From Methanomicrobiales archaeon HGW-Methanomicrobiales-3 (lineage in GTDB: Archaea > Halobacteriota > Methanomicrobia > Methanomicrobiales > Methanospirillaceae): a DNA stretch of 64,000 nucleotides. The DNA lies in NCBI GenBank assembly GCA_002839605.1, contig PGYK01000012.1:1-64000 (forward strand), in the 5' to 3' direction. Every line of letters starts with the position of its first letter. The stretch's first letter is position 1. This document shows, in pieces, positions 16,859-26,387 of this stretch. The notes under the pieces were generated by a model. It ran no database searches, was not told the origin of the DNA, and worked only from the letters and a program-made list of their open reading frames with translations. The position numbers and the translations under genes are program-made.

Positions 16859-17914
16859 TTACCCGGTGATCGTATCGGAGAAGATCCCGCGTTCCTTCAA
16901 TGCAGTGTACCGATCGTAGTTGCGTTGGACACGGGCTGATGAGGTGTTTGCATAGCAGTATGCGCACAGGTGCATACAGGTGGAATACTGGCCGATATCC
17001 TTTGAGACAATGCACCGGCAGGCATTCCGCTGTCCCGGGTCCTTTAAAAAATTCTCCGGTCGCGCTCCCCGTGCATTCCCAAAAAGGGCCTGCTGACCAT
17101 CCATGCTGAGGAATTTCATCAGTTCTGTATCACCGGAGAATTCCCGCACCATCAGGTCGTGACTGATGCACTGCCCCCGCCCGATGCCATACAGCGCGAG
17201 GTCGCGCTGTTCGCCGCATGCCGAAAGGGTGAGCCCCCATTTTTGGTTCAAGGATGCAAGGCGGGTGCAGAACTCCAAAACTTCCTCGTCCGTAAACTCC
17301 CGGGCCCCCTTACTACCCGCAGCGTTCAGGTTCCGTTTCACTTTCCCGTACTTTTCGATATCCACAAGACTGAAGACCAGCCGTTCGGTGAAAGGCGCAA
17401 TCCGGGCCCCGATCTTCTGTATCTTCCGGAGCAGGCCGGCAACAGTAATCTGGTCAGATAATACCAGCGGGTCGAACCGCCAGACCACCCGTCCTTTTCC
17501 GATCCGTTCGGAGAGCCGGATGAAGGTCGCAATCCGCTCATTGAGCGGGGGAACATTCGGCTCAAGCCCCTCTTCTTCGTAATCGTTGAGCGAGAAGAGG
17601 AAGTAATACTGTAATCCCCGTCGGTCGAGAGTATCAAGGTGAGGGAGGAAAGGAGCCGGGTTCTTTGACCAGAAGACAATTACGCGGGTTTTGGCAAACG
17701 AGACATAGACCGGCTCTCCCCCAAACGGGTTCTTCCACGTCACAAAGCCCGCATTGAGCCGGGCCATGAACCAGTCACCATAGAACGCGGGGATATCGGT
17801 GGAGCGGCTGGCAGAGACGATGACCGGGGCTATGGCTTCGACCGTCCGCGTTCCCGACAGGGAGGATGGATCTGGTACCTGAAGCGGGATCTTCTCCCAG
17901 CTTTTCCACTTCAT
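16859..17914 (-). CDS. DUF1848 family protein
   Basis: 351-residue protein of family DUF1848, function unknown. Typical features: IVSASRSTDIPAFYGDWF near the N-terminus, VIVFWSKNPAPFLPHL, VVWRFDPLVL, LTLSACGEQRDL, and a C-terminal cysteine cluster C-R-C, then CMHLCAYCYAN (about residue 320), which suggests an iron-sulfur cluster and a possible radical-SAM-like or redox role. It is 78 bp downstream of ksgA on the same strand and could be read through from that operon. Confidence 0.85.
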   Translation of the reverse strand: MKWKSWEKIPLQVPDPSSLSGTRTVEAIAPVIVSASRSTDIPAFYGDWFMARLNAGFVTWKNPFGGEPVYVSFAKTRVIVFWSKNPAPFLPHLDTLDRRGLQYYFLFSLNDYEEEGLEPNVPPLNERIATFIRLSERIGKGRVVWRFDPLVLSDQITVAGLLRKIQKIGARIAPFTERLVFSLVDIEKYGKVKRNLNAAGSKGAREFTDEEVLEFCTRLASLNQKWGLTLSACGEQRDLALYGIGRGQCISHDLMVREFSGDTELMKFLSMDGQQALFGNARGARPENFLKDPGQRNACRCIVSKDIGQYSTCMHLCAYCYANTSSARVQRNYDRYTALKERGIFSDTITG

Positions 17915-17992
17915 GGAGGGTCACGCAATGATAGCAGTAGAACAAGGAGTGTAAAAAAGGCATTCCCCCGGATCCGAATTTGCCGCAGGGTA

Positions 17993-18760
17993 TCAGGGAA
18001 TATTTGCGATCGTGGCAAAGTCCTCTAAATACAGCTGCTCCGGCCGGCTTTTTAAGATATCCTCCGGTAATTCCTCAAGTACCCGTTCAACCCAGATCCC
18101 GGAGAGCATGCTCCCGGTCGATCCTTTCAGGCAGTTGCGGACCGTCTTTCTCCGGTGGGAGAAGAGGGCCCGGACAACATCCGCATACAGCCGCCGGTCA
18201 TTGATGGGAAAGATCGGTTCCCGGGGAAAGATCTTCACGACCGTGGAATTGACCTGCGGGTGGGGGGAGAATGCCTGCGGCGGGAGCCGGAAGCAGGTCT
18301 GGACGGCAGCATAGGTCTGGACCATGATCGATAACCGCCCGCAGTCCTTGGTGCCGGCCGGGGCCACCATGCGATCGGCAAACTCGGACTGGTACATCAG
18401 GACCGCAACCTCAAAGCCGATATCCAGGAGCCGGAACGTGATCTTCGAGGAGGCAGAATAGGGAAGGTTGGAGACCGTAATGTCAAACGGGGGTACCGGG
18501 CACCGGGTGGCATCGCCATGCTGCAGCACCAGCTGGCCGGAAGCAATCTCGGGTGCAAACGTGTCAGCGAGCTGTTCGCAGAGGATGCTGTCGAGTTCGA
18601 TAGCATGAACCCGGGCACCCCGGTCGAGGAGTGCACGGGTGAGTGCCCCGTTGCCCGGCCCGACTTCCAGCACCTTCCTGTCCCGCACATCTGCGAGATC
18701 GGCTATCCGGCTGATTGCGTGTTTGTCGATGAGGAAGTGCTGGTCGTGGTATGCTTTCAT
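17993..18760 (-). CDS. ksgA: 16S rRNA dimethyladenosine transferase
   Basis: 255-residue RsmA/KsgA/Dim1 enzyme that dimethylates the two adjacent adenosines in the 3'-terminal helix of 16S rRNA late in small-subunit assembly. Seen: QHFLIDKHAISRIAD, SAM motif VGPGNGALTRALL (about residue 37), catalytic NLPYSASSKI (about residue 102) and FSPHPQVNSTVV. Its ATG overlaps the DUF655 stop (ATGA). It is the last gene of the pfdA-to-ksgA run. Confidence 0.95.
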   Translation of the reverse strand: MKAYHDQHFLIDKHAISRIADLADVRDRKVLEVGPGNGALTRALLDRGARVHAIELDSILCEQLADTFAPEIASGQLVLQHGDATRCPVPPFDITVSNLPYSASSKITFRLLDIGFEVAVLMYQSEFADRMVAPAGTKDCGRLSIMVQTYAAVQTCFRLPPQAFSPHPQVNSTVVKIFPREPIFPINDRRLYADVVRALFSHRRKTVRNCLKGSTGSMLSGIWVERVLEELPEDILKSRPEQLYLEDFATIANIP

Positions 18761-19320
18761 TTCGAGGTGAAGAGGTGATACTTGACTTCCTTGTCCTCGA
18801 GTTCCTCGAGGATCCGGGCCTGAATCATCTTCTCGGGATGGGGGAGGGATTTTATCCGCCCACTGATATCAGCAAAACTCTCAAACGGCTTCCTGTTCCG
18901 CGACTCAAGAATCTCCCACATCAGTTTTTTGCCGATACCCGGAAGCAGGTGCAGCATGTGCAGTTTGGGCGTGATGGAGATGGATTTGTTAAAAAACGTA
19001 ACAAAATCCGCTTCCCGGGCCCTGACAACCTCCTCGATAATGAACGGGAGTTCCCCCTGTGCCGTATGCGTGAGCTCAGAAAAACCGATCCGGCGTTTCA
19101 CGCGTTCGACCTTATCGCGTTCGGCATCCCCGATATAGACTTTCTCGTGGATATCGATGATAACGCCGCTTTTCGGCACAAGCTCTAAGAGTTTGAACTG
19201 CTCAATTCCCATTGCCTGGACAAGGGGTTCCCGCTTGAAAGGGGGACGGGGATCGTCCGGGTGCCCTTTTAGGAGCACATCGAGTACGATCGCATTGACC
19301 TCTTTTTTTTCCGCCTTCAT
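18757..19320 (-). CDS. DUF655 protein
   Basis: 187-residue archaeal DUF655 family member: an OB-like N-terminal half and a C-terminal helix-hairpin-helix region (HLLPGIGKKLMWEILESR, about residue 120) that should bind nucleic acid. In euryarchaea the family sits between rpo4/L21e and ksgA, as here, implying a role in rRNA or tRNA metabolism. GAGGTGAGGGG precedes the ATG. Overlaps ksgA by 4 nt. Confidence 0.9.
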   Translation of the reverse strand: MKAEKKEVNAIVLDVLLKGHPDDPRPPFKREPLVQAMGIEQFKLLELVPKSGVIIDIHEKVYIGDAERDKVERVKRRIGFSELTHTAQGELPFIIEEVVRAREADFVTFFNKSISITPKLHMLHLLPGIGKKLMWEILESRNRKPFESFADISGRIKSLPHPEKMIQARILEELEDKEVKYHLFTSK

Positions 19321-19329
19321 CCCCTCACC

Positions 19330-19680
19330 TCAGAAGTGGGTCATGACGAGTTCGACAATACTGTCGAGCTCTTCAGGAGAGAGCGTGTATCGTTCCTTGG
19401 CAAAGATCGCCCGCACTTCGTCGCGGTTCTTTGGCATGAGATTGGCGATACGGTACGCAATCTCGGGCTTCATCTTCTCCATCTTGGAGAGTTCTGCCAC
19501 AAGATCCGCGGACTTGTCGGGCGTTGTCTTTGCAAGCTGATTGGCATGCTCGATACTGCGCCGGAATTCGTAGGACATCTCCTTTTCGGCAGCGATCCGT
19601 TCAGACTCTACCCCTAAAAGGACGCCACGCATCTCCGGAAGCGTGACCTTCTCTTCGCTAATTATACCCTTAACTTTCAT
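19330..19680 (-). CDS. rpo4: RNA polymerase subunit Rpo4 (F)
   Basis: 116-residue archaeal RNA polymerase stalk subunit, homologue of eukaryotic Rpb4, which pairs with Rpo7 at the polymerase. The HRDC-like helical C-terminus (LMPKNRDEVRAIFAKERYTL) is characteristic. ATG 19680 is chosen since AGGTGATT lies five bases upstream; the GTG at 19689 is part of that site. Located between L21e and DUF655 as in many euryarchaea. Confidence 0.93.
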   Translation of the reverse strand: MKVKGIISEEKVTLPEMRGVLLGVESERIAAEKEMSYEFRRSIEHANQLAKTTPDKSADLVAELSKMEKMKPEIAYRIANLMPKNRDEVRAIFAKERYTLSPEELDSIVELVMTHF

Positions 19681-19701
19681 GCCAATCACCTGACAGTGAA
19701 T

Positions 19702-19992
19702 TTACTTTTGTGCTTTTAGATGTTGTGGTCTGGCGATGACGGTTTTGTCGGCGTCGCCGTCGCGGATGGTGAGCATCCATGCACGGCCACGCTGGCCGAT
19801 GACCGTCCCGGTCTTCCCGTGGAAGCGGCGGTGGGGCATGCCTTTCTGGATGCTGGGTTCGACAACTACGTGGACCCGGTCACCGATCTCGAAGTGCTGG
19901 ATAACCGAGGTTACCGGCGGGAGCCCGCGCTTTCTCAAATCTTTCTTGAACTTATACCGTGTCTTTTTTCGTGGACCATTGTGATGTGCCAT
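19702..19992 (-). CDS. rpl21e: 50S ribosomal protein L21e
   Basis: 96-residue ribosomal protein specific to archaea and eukaryotes. N-terminus MAHHNGPRKKTRYKFKKD, SH3-like core (IGDRVHVVVEPSIQKGMPHR, GKTGTVIGQRGRAW) and basic tail are typical, and length is normal. It follows pus10 by 2 bp in the operon. Confidence 0.96.
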   Translation of the reverse strand: MAHHNGPRKKTRYKFKKDLRKRGLPPVTSVIQHFEIGDRVHVVVEPSIQKGMPHRRFHGKTGTVIGQRGRAWMLTIRDGDADKTVIARPQHLKAQK

Positions 19993-19994
19993 GA

Positions 19995-21227
19995 TTACTC
20001 TCCCTCCTTTGCTCCTTCCACCTGCGTTACGTCGAGGCTGGTGACGTGAGCCTTCTTCTTCAGGATCTCGGCAAGACTTGGGACGGTTCTGCCTGAGTCC
20101 CCTGATACGAGTTCCTTGATGTAGAGGCCGGCTTCGCCCAGGACTTCAACAATAAATTTGTCGTCCTGCTGCCCTACACACTCGATATCGAGGACCTTTC
20201 GCTCCCGGATCTTGTCTGCTCTCCGGTGGGCGACCCTTTCGGGCGTGCGCTGCTGTATTGTGACGCCCTGTAAGGTTTTTACGGCAATTCCGAACTCATC
20301 CGCAGAGACTGCGCCGTCAACCTCGACCAGGATCCTGTATTTTTTATGCGCTTTGTTTGATTTAAGGGTTTCCACCTCTGCACGATCCGCCCACCGGGTC
20401 AGGGCAACCGAAACACGGCCATCTGCGGTCCGGTTTATCTCCGCTTCCATGGCAGCAAGGTCGATGGAACGCTTCTTTGGCTCAACCACTTCGAGAATGA
20501 AGGGTCGGCCGGTGCCCACCATGCGGGCATCGATATCTTCCCTCCCCGCGCCATGCAGAACCGCATTGGTGGCTTCAAAGGCTGCAATAACCGGCCGGCC
20601 GATCAGTTCCTCAACAGAGTCCAGGTACTGGGCGCCGGTGAAGTTGCACTTCTCGCACCCCTTGCCCCTACAGACCCGGCAGTCCCAGTGCGTCTGGGGA
20701 ATGCCCCGCTCGAACTTCTGGTACCGCCCGTAGAAGAAGACCGAGTTGACCTGCACCTCCACGTTCCCGCCAAGGGCATCGAGGATGAGTACCACATCGG
20801 GTTTCTTGAAATCCACGACCTTCCCGGTCCGTGCCGAGACTGCCTTTCCCACTTCCCGGTTCACTTCAGACTTGAAAGGTTCCGGGTCGGTGAGCGATAA
20901 GTCGCTCCAAACCATCTCTTCATTCTCCGCGATCATCGGGGGGACCCGGCAGCCCACGAGGAGCGTTGTAAACTCAAGGTCTTTGACCGCTTCGACAACC
21001 CGGTCAGCCCAGAGCGGGACGTCATCAAAGAAGTTTCCGCAGACCCAGCAGGTTCCGGGGGCTTTTGCATATGGCGTGTTCGTGGCAAGGGCATGGGCGA
21101 TTCTCAGGCCTCTCCCGCGCTCGTCATTTGAAAGGCCGAAGGAGCGTTTCCCGAAGAAACGGCCAAGGCAGTGGTCGCAGATCCCGCCATAGGCAAGGAT
21201 CGCCGTTACATTCTCGTTTATGTCCAT
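19995..21227 (-). CDS. pus10: tRNA pseudouridine synthase Pus10
   Basis: 410-residue enzyme that makes pseudouridine 54 (and often 55) in archaeal tRNAs. The N-terminal zinc-binding region has two CxxC pairs, CDHCLGRFFG and CWVCGNFF; a THUMP-like part follows, with another Cys group CRVCRGKGCEKC near residue 208; the catalytic aspartate is in GREDIDARMVGTGRPF (about residue 245). The start at 21227 (MDINENVTAILAYGG) is inside the last codons of trmY, giving a 10-bp overlap. The following enzyme in the pathway is encoded just upstream. Confidence 0.93.
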   Translation of the reverse strand: MDINENVTAILAYGGICDHCLGRFFGKRSFGLSNDERGRGLRIAHALATNTPYAKAPGTCWVCGNFFDDVPLWADRVVEAVKDLEFTTLLVGCRVPPMIAENEEMVWSDLSLTDPEPFKSEVNREVGKAVSARTGKVVDFKKPDVVLILDALGGNVEVQVNSVFFYGRYQKFERGIPQTHWDCRVCRGKGCEKCNFTGAQYLDSVEELIGRPVIAAFEATNAVLHGAGREDIDARMVGTGRPFILEVVEPKKRSIDLAAMEAEINRTADGRVSVALTRWADRAEVETLKSNKAHKKYRILVEVDGAVSADEFGIAVKTLQGVTIQQRTPERVAHRRADKIRERKVLDIECVGQQDDKFIVEVLGEAGLYIKELVSGDSGRTVPSLAEILKKKAHVTSLDVTQVEGAKEGE

Positions 21228-21796
21228 GATGCAGTTCTCCGGTCCAGTTCGTTGTGCAGTACGGTGATGGTATGATCGGCATGCAGGCACTTTGGCCCCA
21301 CCGAATAGCGCGGGCAGTCGCGGAGCAGGGCTTCTTCCGTGTCGGTAAAGTTCAGGTGGTCCGAGAGGATAAAAGCATCCGTAAGATCCGTTGCCTTCCT
21401 GATATCCGTTCCCTTCTCGTCCAGCACCGCAAACCGGTGCTCCGTAAGGAGCCGTTCAAGGCCGCCTTTTCGTATGAACACTCCCTGCGCCGCTTCCCGG
21501 AACTCGCTTCCGCAGGGCGTATCGATGACCTTTTTTACCAGCGCCCCGGCGCTCCGTTCATCCGGAGAAAGGGACCGCACCAGAGCACCGGAAAATTTCA
21601 CGGTCTTTGGCCCGGCGGGTTCCCCGCAGAGGATAAGGTAACAGTCCACGTCCCGTCGCAGGTCATGCGAGAGGAAGAGTGACGCGTTCACGCACCGGCA
21701 GAGCACATCCATGCGCCCGCCGCTCCCGGGCAGGTCATTGAGAGAGAATCCCCCGTCCGTCCGGGCAAGGTGCCCGATGATGGCAAAGGACGTCAT
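21218..21796 (-). CDS. trmY: tRNA pseudouridine-54 N1-methyltransferase TrmY
   Basis: 192-residue SPOUT methyltransferase that converts pseudouridine 54 into N1-methylpseudouridine in archaeal tRNA. Family features: DLPGSGGRMDVLCRCVNAS, YLILCGEPAGPKTVKF, and the knot-forming C-terminal part FILSDHLNFTDTEE and LHADHTITVLHNELDR. It overlaps pus10, whose product is its substrate-forming enzyme, so the two steps of m1-Psi54 synthesis are translationally coupled. Confidence 0.92.
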   Translation of the reverse strand: MTSFAIIGHLARTDGGFSLNDLPGSGGRMDVLCRCVNASLFLSHDLRRDVDCYLILCGEPAGPKTVKFSGALVRSLSPDERSAGALVKKVIDTPCGSEFREAAQGVFIRKGGLERLLTEHRFAVLDEKGTDIRKATDLTDAFILSDHLNFTDTEEALLRDCPRYSVGPKCLHADHTITVLHNELDRRTASWT

Positions 21797-21797
21797 C

Positions 21798-23123
21798 TCA
21801 CTGCATTCCGCTGAAGCGCTTCATCAAGCGCTGCATGTTGAATTTCCCGCCGCTTGCACCGCGCATGCCTTTGAGGGTCCGCTGCATCATCTTGTAGTAC
21901 TTGAGCAGTTCGCGCACTTCGTCGGGAGTTGCGCCGGCACCATGGGCGATCCGCTGCATGCGGGAGCTGTTGATGAGGGCCGGATCATCGAGTTCGCCGG
22001 GAGTCATCGAATCCATGATGATCCGGTACCGCACCATCTTCGTACTGGTGACATCGTACACACCTTCAGGCAGCTGCATGTTCCCGAGCGGGAGCATCCC
22101 CATGATCTGCTTTAGGGGGCCCATCTTGTTGAGCGCCTCAAGCTGCTTGTACATGTCGCGGAGGGTGAATTTGCCCTTCATCAGGGCATTGACATCGACA
22201 TCTTCGGGTTTGAGCGCCTCACCGGCCTTCTCCATGAGGGCCTTCATGTCGCCCATACCAAGGAGCCGGGAGATGAACCCGTCCGGGTCGAACCTTTCGA
22301 GATCTTCGATGGTCTCCCCGCTGCCGATGAACGCAATGCCACTCTTGGTCTCGGCAACCGCAGACATTGCACCGCCGCCTTTTGCGGTACCGTCCATCTT
22401 GGTGATGATGACCCCGTCGATCCCGATCGCCTCGTGGAACCGCCGGGCCTGCTCGCTTGCCTGCTGGCCGAGCGCCGCATCGATGACAAGCCAGCGGTGC
22501 GTTGCTTTGGTGAGTTCGTTTAAGTCGATGATCTCCTGGATCAGATCCGGTTCGAGCGCGTGGCGTCCCTGCGTATCGACAATGATCAGTTCCTGGTCTT
22601 TGAGAGCAACAAGACCCTCACGGGTTATCTTTATTGCGTCTTTCTCCTGCGCATTCCCAAAGCACGGGACATGGACCCTGGCACAGAGCGTCGAGATCTG
22701 GTCATAAGCACCCGGCCGGAACGTGTCGGCACAGATGACCCCGACTTTCATCCCTTTCTTCTGGAAATACCGGGCAAGCTTTCCCGTCGTGGTGGTCTTT
22801 CCGCTCCCCTGCAACCCTGCCATCAGGATGATCTGGGGCTCCAGCCGGACCTCGGTTGATGCCCAGACAAGCCTCACCAGTTCCTGGTACACGATCCGGA
22901 GCACATGCTCCCGTAGGTTCATGCCCCGGGGGAGATCCTCGTCAAGCGACCGGCTGCGGATAGCCTTGCTGAGCTCCATCACGAGCTTGACATTTACGTC
23001 TGCGGAGAGGAGAGCGCGCTGGAGATCTTTTACCAGTTCATCCACCGCGGCCCGGTCAACAACCGTCTTTCCCGCAAGCTTCTTCATCGCGTCCTTGAGC
23101 GAGTTGGAGAGCCCGTCGAGCAT
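21798..23123 (-). CDS. srp54: Signal recognition particle GTPase SRP54
   Basis: 441-residue protein component of SRP that binds signal peptides on ribosomes and 7S RNA. N domain residues 1-90; G domain with [18 protein letters not shown] (about residue 103); Met-containing M domain from about residue 300 ([20 protein letters not shown]). The G3 motif reads DTQGR where SRP GTPases normally have DTAGR, an unusual change next to the nucleotide pocket. G4 is TKMD. Start codon overlaps the ftsY stop by one base. Confidence 0.95.
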   Translation of the reverse strand: MLDGLSNSLKDAMKKLAGKTVVDRAAVDELVKDLQRALLSADVNVKLVMELSKAIRSRSLDEDLPRGMNLREHVLRIVYQELVRLVWASTEVRLEPQIILMAGLQGSGKTTTTGKLARYFQKKGMKVGVICADTFRPGAYDQISTLCARVHVPCFGNAQEKDAIKITREGLVALKDQELIIVDTQGRHALEPDLIQEIIDLNELTKATHRWLVIDAALGQQASEQARRFHEAIGIDGVIITKMDGTAKGGGAMSAVAETKSGIAFIGSGETIEDLERFDPDGFISRLLGMGDMKALMEKAGEALKPEDVDVNALMKGKFTLRDMYKQLEALNKMGPLKQIMGMLPLGNMQLPEGVYDVTSTKMVRYRIIMDSMTPGELDDPALINSSRMQRIAHGAGATPDEVRELLKYYKMMQRTLKGMRGASGGKFNMQRLMKRFSGMQ

Positions 23124-24187
23124 CAGATACCACCTTCAAGAAGTTCATCGATAACTTTTGCCGGTTCGAACGGCAGGATATCGTCATACGCCTGCCCGAC
23201 GCCCAGGAACATCAGGGGTTTTCCGATGGTATGGGCGATCGAGATGGCAGCACCGCCCCGGGAGTCCATGTCAGCCTTGGTCAGGACCACCGCATCAGCG
23301 CCAACCGTCTTGTCGAACTCGAACGCCCGGGTCACGGCATCGTTGCCGGCTACCGCTTCATCGACATACACCACCAGGTCGGGTTTCATGACCCGCTTGA
23401 TCTTCTCAAGCTGGTTCATCAGGTTTGCCTTGTTGTGGAACCGGCCTGCCGTATCTGCGAGGACCACATCGATCTTGTGCGAGCTCGCATACTGGACGGT
23501 ATCGAAGAGGACGGCTGACGGGTCGGCACCTTCCTGGTGCTGGATGATCTTGATACCGAGCCGTTCTGCATGGACGCCGATCTGTTCGATGGCGCCGGCA
23601 CGGTAGGTATCACCGGCGCCGATGACGACCGAGAAGCCCTGGTTTTTCAGGAAGTACCCAATCTTTGCCACCGTGGTAGTCTTACCAGTACCGTTCACGC
23701 CGGTAAAGAGGATCTTCACGGGTTTCTCGTGCTGCCGGATGTATTCGGTGAGATCAAAGCCGTTGCCCAGCACTTCCGCAAGGGCTGTTTTTAAGGAGTT
23801 GACCACCAGGGAATCCACCGACTCGCCAATCTTCCGGTGCTTCCCCACAAGTCCTTTTCTGACCTGTCCGATGATCGCATCCGTTGCCGGGAGGGCAACA
23901 TCGCACTCCAAAAGGGTGATTTCAAGATCCGAGAGCGCCCCGTCGATATCTTTTTCCGAGACGATCAGCTCGCGTTCGATGATGAAGGTCTTGATCTTGT
24001 CCACGAACCCGGCCGGCTTTTTTGCGTCTGGGCCCGGCTCCCCGGTTACGGGCGATTCCGCGGGGAGAGGGGGTTGGGGCGATGACGGTTCCGGGCCCTG
24101 CGCACCCGGAGGTGCTGCAACTGCCTGGATGCTGCTGCCAAGCCGGCTGCGTGCAGCCTGGAGCTTTTCCCGAAGACCCCCGAACAT
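23123..24187 (-). CDS. ftsY: SRP receptor FtsY
   Basis: 354-residue membrane-associated receptor for the SRP-ribosome complex. Residues 1-60 form a Pro/Gly/Ala-rich A domain after a short basic helix ([18 protein letters not shown]); the N domain follows; the G domain has [18 protein letters not shown] (about residue 162), [15 protein letters not shown] and TKAD. Placed between pfdA and srp54 as in other euryarchaea; the srp54 start overlaps its stop. Confidence 0.95.
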   Translation of the reverse strand: MFGGLREKLQAARSRLGSSIQAVAAPPGAQGPEPSSPQPPLPAESPVTGEPGPDAKKPAGFVDKIKTFIIERELIVSEKDIDGALSDLEITLLECDVALPATDAIIGQVRKGLVGKHRKIGESVDSLVVNSLKTALAEVLGNGFDLTEYIRQHEKPVKILFTGVNGTGKTTTVAKIGYFLKNQGFSVVIGAGDTYRAGAIEQIGVHAERLGIKIIQHQEGADPSAVLFDTVQYASSHKIDVVLADTAGRFHNKANLMNQLEKIKRVMKPDLVVYVDEAVAGNDAVTRAFEFDKTVGADAVVLTKADMDSRGGAAISIAHTIGKPLMFLGVGQAYDDILPFEPAKVIDELLEGGI

Positions 24188-24203
24188 GGTAGGAATGAAC
24201 CTC

Positions 24204-24656
24204 TTATTCCTGCATCTCGCCGGATGCCATGGCCTGCTGGTAGCCGGACTCGATACGCTTGTTGATCTCGTTCATCTGGCCACGGAGGCGGTCGATGGTT
24301 TCGGCAACCTTCTTTGCCGAGGCTTCCATCTCCATGACCCGCTCTTTTAAGAATTCAACAGCATCCTTGTTCGAACGCTCGACAACAACGTCCGCACCGA
24401 TAGCAAGGAGCACCTTTTCAGGTTCCTCTACCCGTGCCCGGACACTGGCTCCGCCGCCAATCTGGAGGAGGACGGTCCCTTCCCCGGCAGTGAGCATATC
24501 CTCTAAGGACTCGATAGCTGCAAGGGCTTCCATCCGCCCGTTCTCCAGAAGCTGGAGCTGCTGCACGAAGATCTCTGCCTGCTGCCCGTATTCCTGCAGG
24601 TATTGCTGGAGCGTCATCAGTTCACGCTGGTCCATGGGTTGCGGTGTTGTTGCCAA
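24204..24656 (-). CDS. pfdA: Prefoldin alpha subunit
   Basis: 150-residue prefoldin alpha, part of the hexameric jellyfish-like chaperone that passes unfolded proteins to the thermosome. Two long coiled-coil helices (residues 8-50 and 100-145) flank a beta-hairpin core (GEGTVLLQIGGGASVRAR). Start TTG 24656 fits GAGGAG nine bases upstream; ATG 24635 is the alternative. It heads the operon running to ksgA. In most euryarchaea rplX lies directly before it; here rplX is 6.3 kb away. Confidence 0.9.
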   Translation of the reverse strand: MATTPQPMDQRELMTLQQYLQEYGQQAEIFVQQLQLLENGRMEALAAIESLEDMLTAGEGTVLLQIGGGASVRARVEEPEKVLLAIGADVVVERSNKDAVEFLKERVMEMEASAKKVAETIDRLRGQMNEINKRIESGYQQAMASGEMQE

Positions 24657-24929
24657 AATCTGCCACTCCTCGTAGGGATTGTAATTGTCAATCCTGACTC
24701 CTGATATGTATGTTCTCCATCATCATAAAAACATCATTGGTGCCGGGTTGCGATCTATCATCGTGAATACCCGGTCAGGAACAATTGCTGCCCCTGAACG
24801 GGAAGACCCGGAGTATCCATGAATACCCCCGGACCATACCACCTCATTATTTTTCCCCGGATTTTCGACGTGTTTAAACCTTTTTATCCCTAATATACCT
24901 GTGCAGACCCTGCGGGCCTGAGGAGGCGT
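24657..24929. promoter_or_regulatory. Divergent promoter region pfdA / homospermidine synthase
   Basis: No gene fits this 273-bp gap. AT-rich segments at 24715-24735 and 24870-24900 (GTTTAAACCTTTTTATCC) are TATA candidates for the two divergent operons. GAGGAGG at 24920-24926 is the ribosome binding site of the plus-strand gene. Confidence 0.4.
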
Positions 24930-26375
24930 ATGATGGAATTCAAAAACAAGGTACTCATTATCGGGTATGGTGCTGTGTGCAAATGCATGCTCCCGATCCT
25001 GCTCCGCCATGTGAACATCCCCTTGGAAAAGATTACCATCATCGACTTCAAGGACAAATCCGCAGACCTCAAGGCATGGACTACCGGTGGCCTCCGCTTT
25101 TTCAAAAAGAAGATCACCCAGGCAAACCTCACAGAGGTCCTGAGTGAATATCTCTCACACGGAGGCCTCCTCATCGACGAAGCCTGGAATATCGACACCT
25201 GCGAGATTCTCCAGTGGTGCCATGACAATGATGTCCTCTACGTGAATACCTCCGTCGAAGCCTGGGACCCGGATGCCGTCAAACATACGGCGAGCCCGTA
25301 CGAGAAGACGTTATACTACCGGCAGATGAAACTCGTTGAGCTGACAAAAGACTGGAAAGACGCCACCACCTGTGTTGTCGACCATGGCGCCAATCCCGGC
25401 CTCATCTCGCATTTTGCCAAGAAGGGGCTCATCGATATTGCCGACCGGATGATTGAAGATGGCATTGCAAAAGATCCGGAACGAATAGAGAAACTGATCC
25501 GCGAGCAGAACTTTGGCGAACTTGCCATGGAGACGGGCGTGAAGGTCATCCACTGTTCGGAACATGATACCCAGATATCCCGCACCCCAAAAAAAGTGGG
25601 AGAGTTCGTGGGCACCTGGTGCATCGAGGGGTTGCACGAAGAGGGGACCGCCCCTGCCGAGATCGGGTGGGGCACGCATGAAAAGACCCTTCCCCCCATG
25701 GCAATCATTCCCCCCGTTGGCCCGAAGAACGGGATCCTCCTCCCGAAGATGGGGATCAACACCTGGGTGAGGTCGTACATCCCCAACCAGGAGATCATCG
25801 GCATGGTCATCCGGCACGGGGAGGCGTTTGGGATCTCGGACCGGTGGACGGTCTGGAAAGACGGAGAAGCGATCTATCGTCCGACGGTCCTCTACGCGTA
25901 CATGCCCTGCGATGCAACGATTGCTTCCCTGCACGAACTGCGGGCGCGCAACTACGTGCTGCAACCCAAGCTCCGTATCATGAGCGATCGCGAGATTATC
26001 ACGGGTGCCGACATCCTTGGCGCGCTCCTGATGGGGCACCCCTACAAATCGTGGTGGACCGGCAGTATCCTTCCCATTGACGTGGCAAAGAAGCTTGCCC
26101 CGGGGCAGAACGCAACCACGATCCAGGTCGCGCTCGGGGTTGTCAGCGCGGTGATGTGGATGATCAAAAATCCACGCGAGGGATTCTGCCTGCCCGACGA
26201 CCTGCCGCACGAGTTCGTGCTCAACATCGCAAAACCCTATATCGGCGAGTTCCGGTCAGCCCCCTCCGACTGGACACCGTTAAAAAACCGCGTGGTCTAC
26301 TTTAAAGAGAACCCGGAGAACAATTATGACCGCGAAGATATCTGGCAATTCAAAAACTTCTTATTCGTGCAATAA
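24930..26375 (+). CDS. Homospermidine synthase
   Basis: 481-residue enzyme of the saccharopine-dehydrogenase-like homospermidine synthase family, which builds sym-homospermidine from two putrescines (or putrescine and spermidine) using NAD. The N-terminal dinucleotide fold is VLIIGYGAVCKCMLPILL (residues 8-25); DEAWNIDTCEIL, NTSVEAWDP, DHGANPGLISHFAKKGL and WTGSILPIDVAKKL match the family. Strong ribosome binding site GAGGAGG; ATG 24930 or the adjacent ATG 24933. A putrescine-forming decarboxylase follows by 12 bp, which supports the assignment. Closest relatives known to me are bacterial, so transfer is possible. Confidence 0.87.
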   Translation: MMEFKNKVLIIGYGAVCKCMLPILLRHVNIPLEKITIIDFKDKSADLKAWTTGGLRFFKKKITQANLTEVLSEYLSHGGLLIDEAWNIDTCEILQWCHDNDVLYVNTSVEAWDPDAVKHTASPYEKTLYYRQMKLVELTKDWKDATTCVVDHGANPGLISHFAKKGLIDIADRMIEDGIAKDPERIEKLIREQNFGELAMETGVKVIHCSEHDTQISRTPKKVGEFVGTWCIEGLHEEGTAPAEIGWGTHEKTLPPMAIIPPVGPKNGILLPKMGINTWVRSYIPNQEIIGMVIRHGEAFGISDRWTVWKDGEAIYRPTVLYAYMPCDATIASLHELRARNYVLQPKLRIMSDREIITGADILGALLMGHPYKSWWTGSILPIDVAKKLAPGQNATTIQVALGVVSAVMWMIKNPREGFCLPDDLPHEFVLNIAKPYIGEFRSAPSDWTPLKNRVVYFKENPENNYDREDIWQFKNFLFVQ

Positions 26376-26387
26376 ATCAATCATATA

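Noticed and set aside
24723-25010. 95-residue minus-strand frame before homospermidine synthase
   Set aside because: It overlaps the start of that gene and the divergent promoter gap; no signal supports it.
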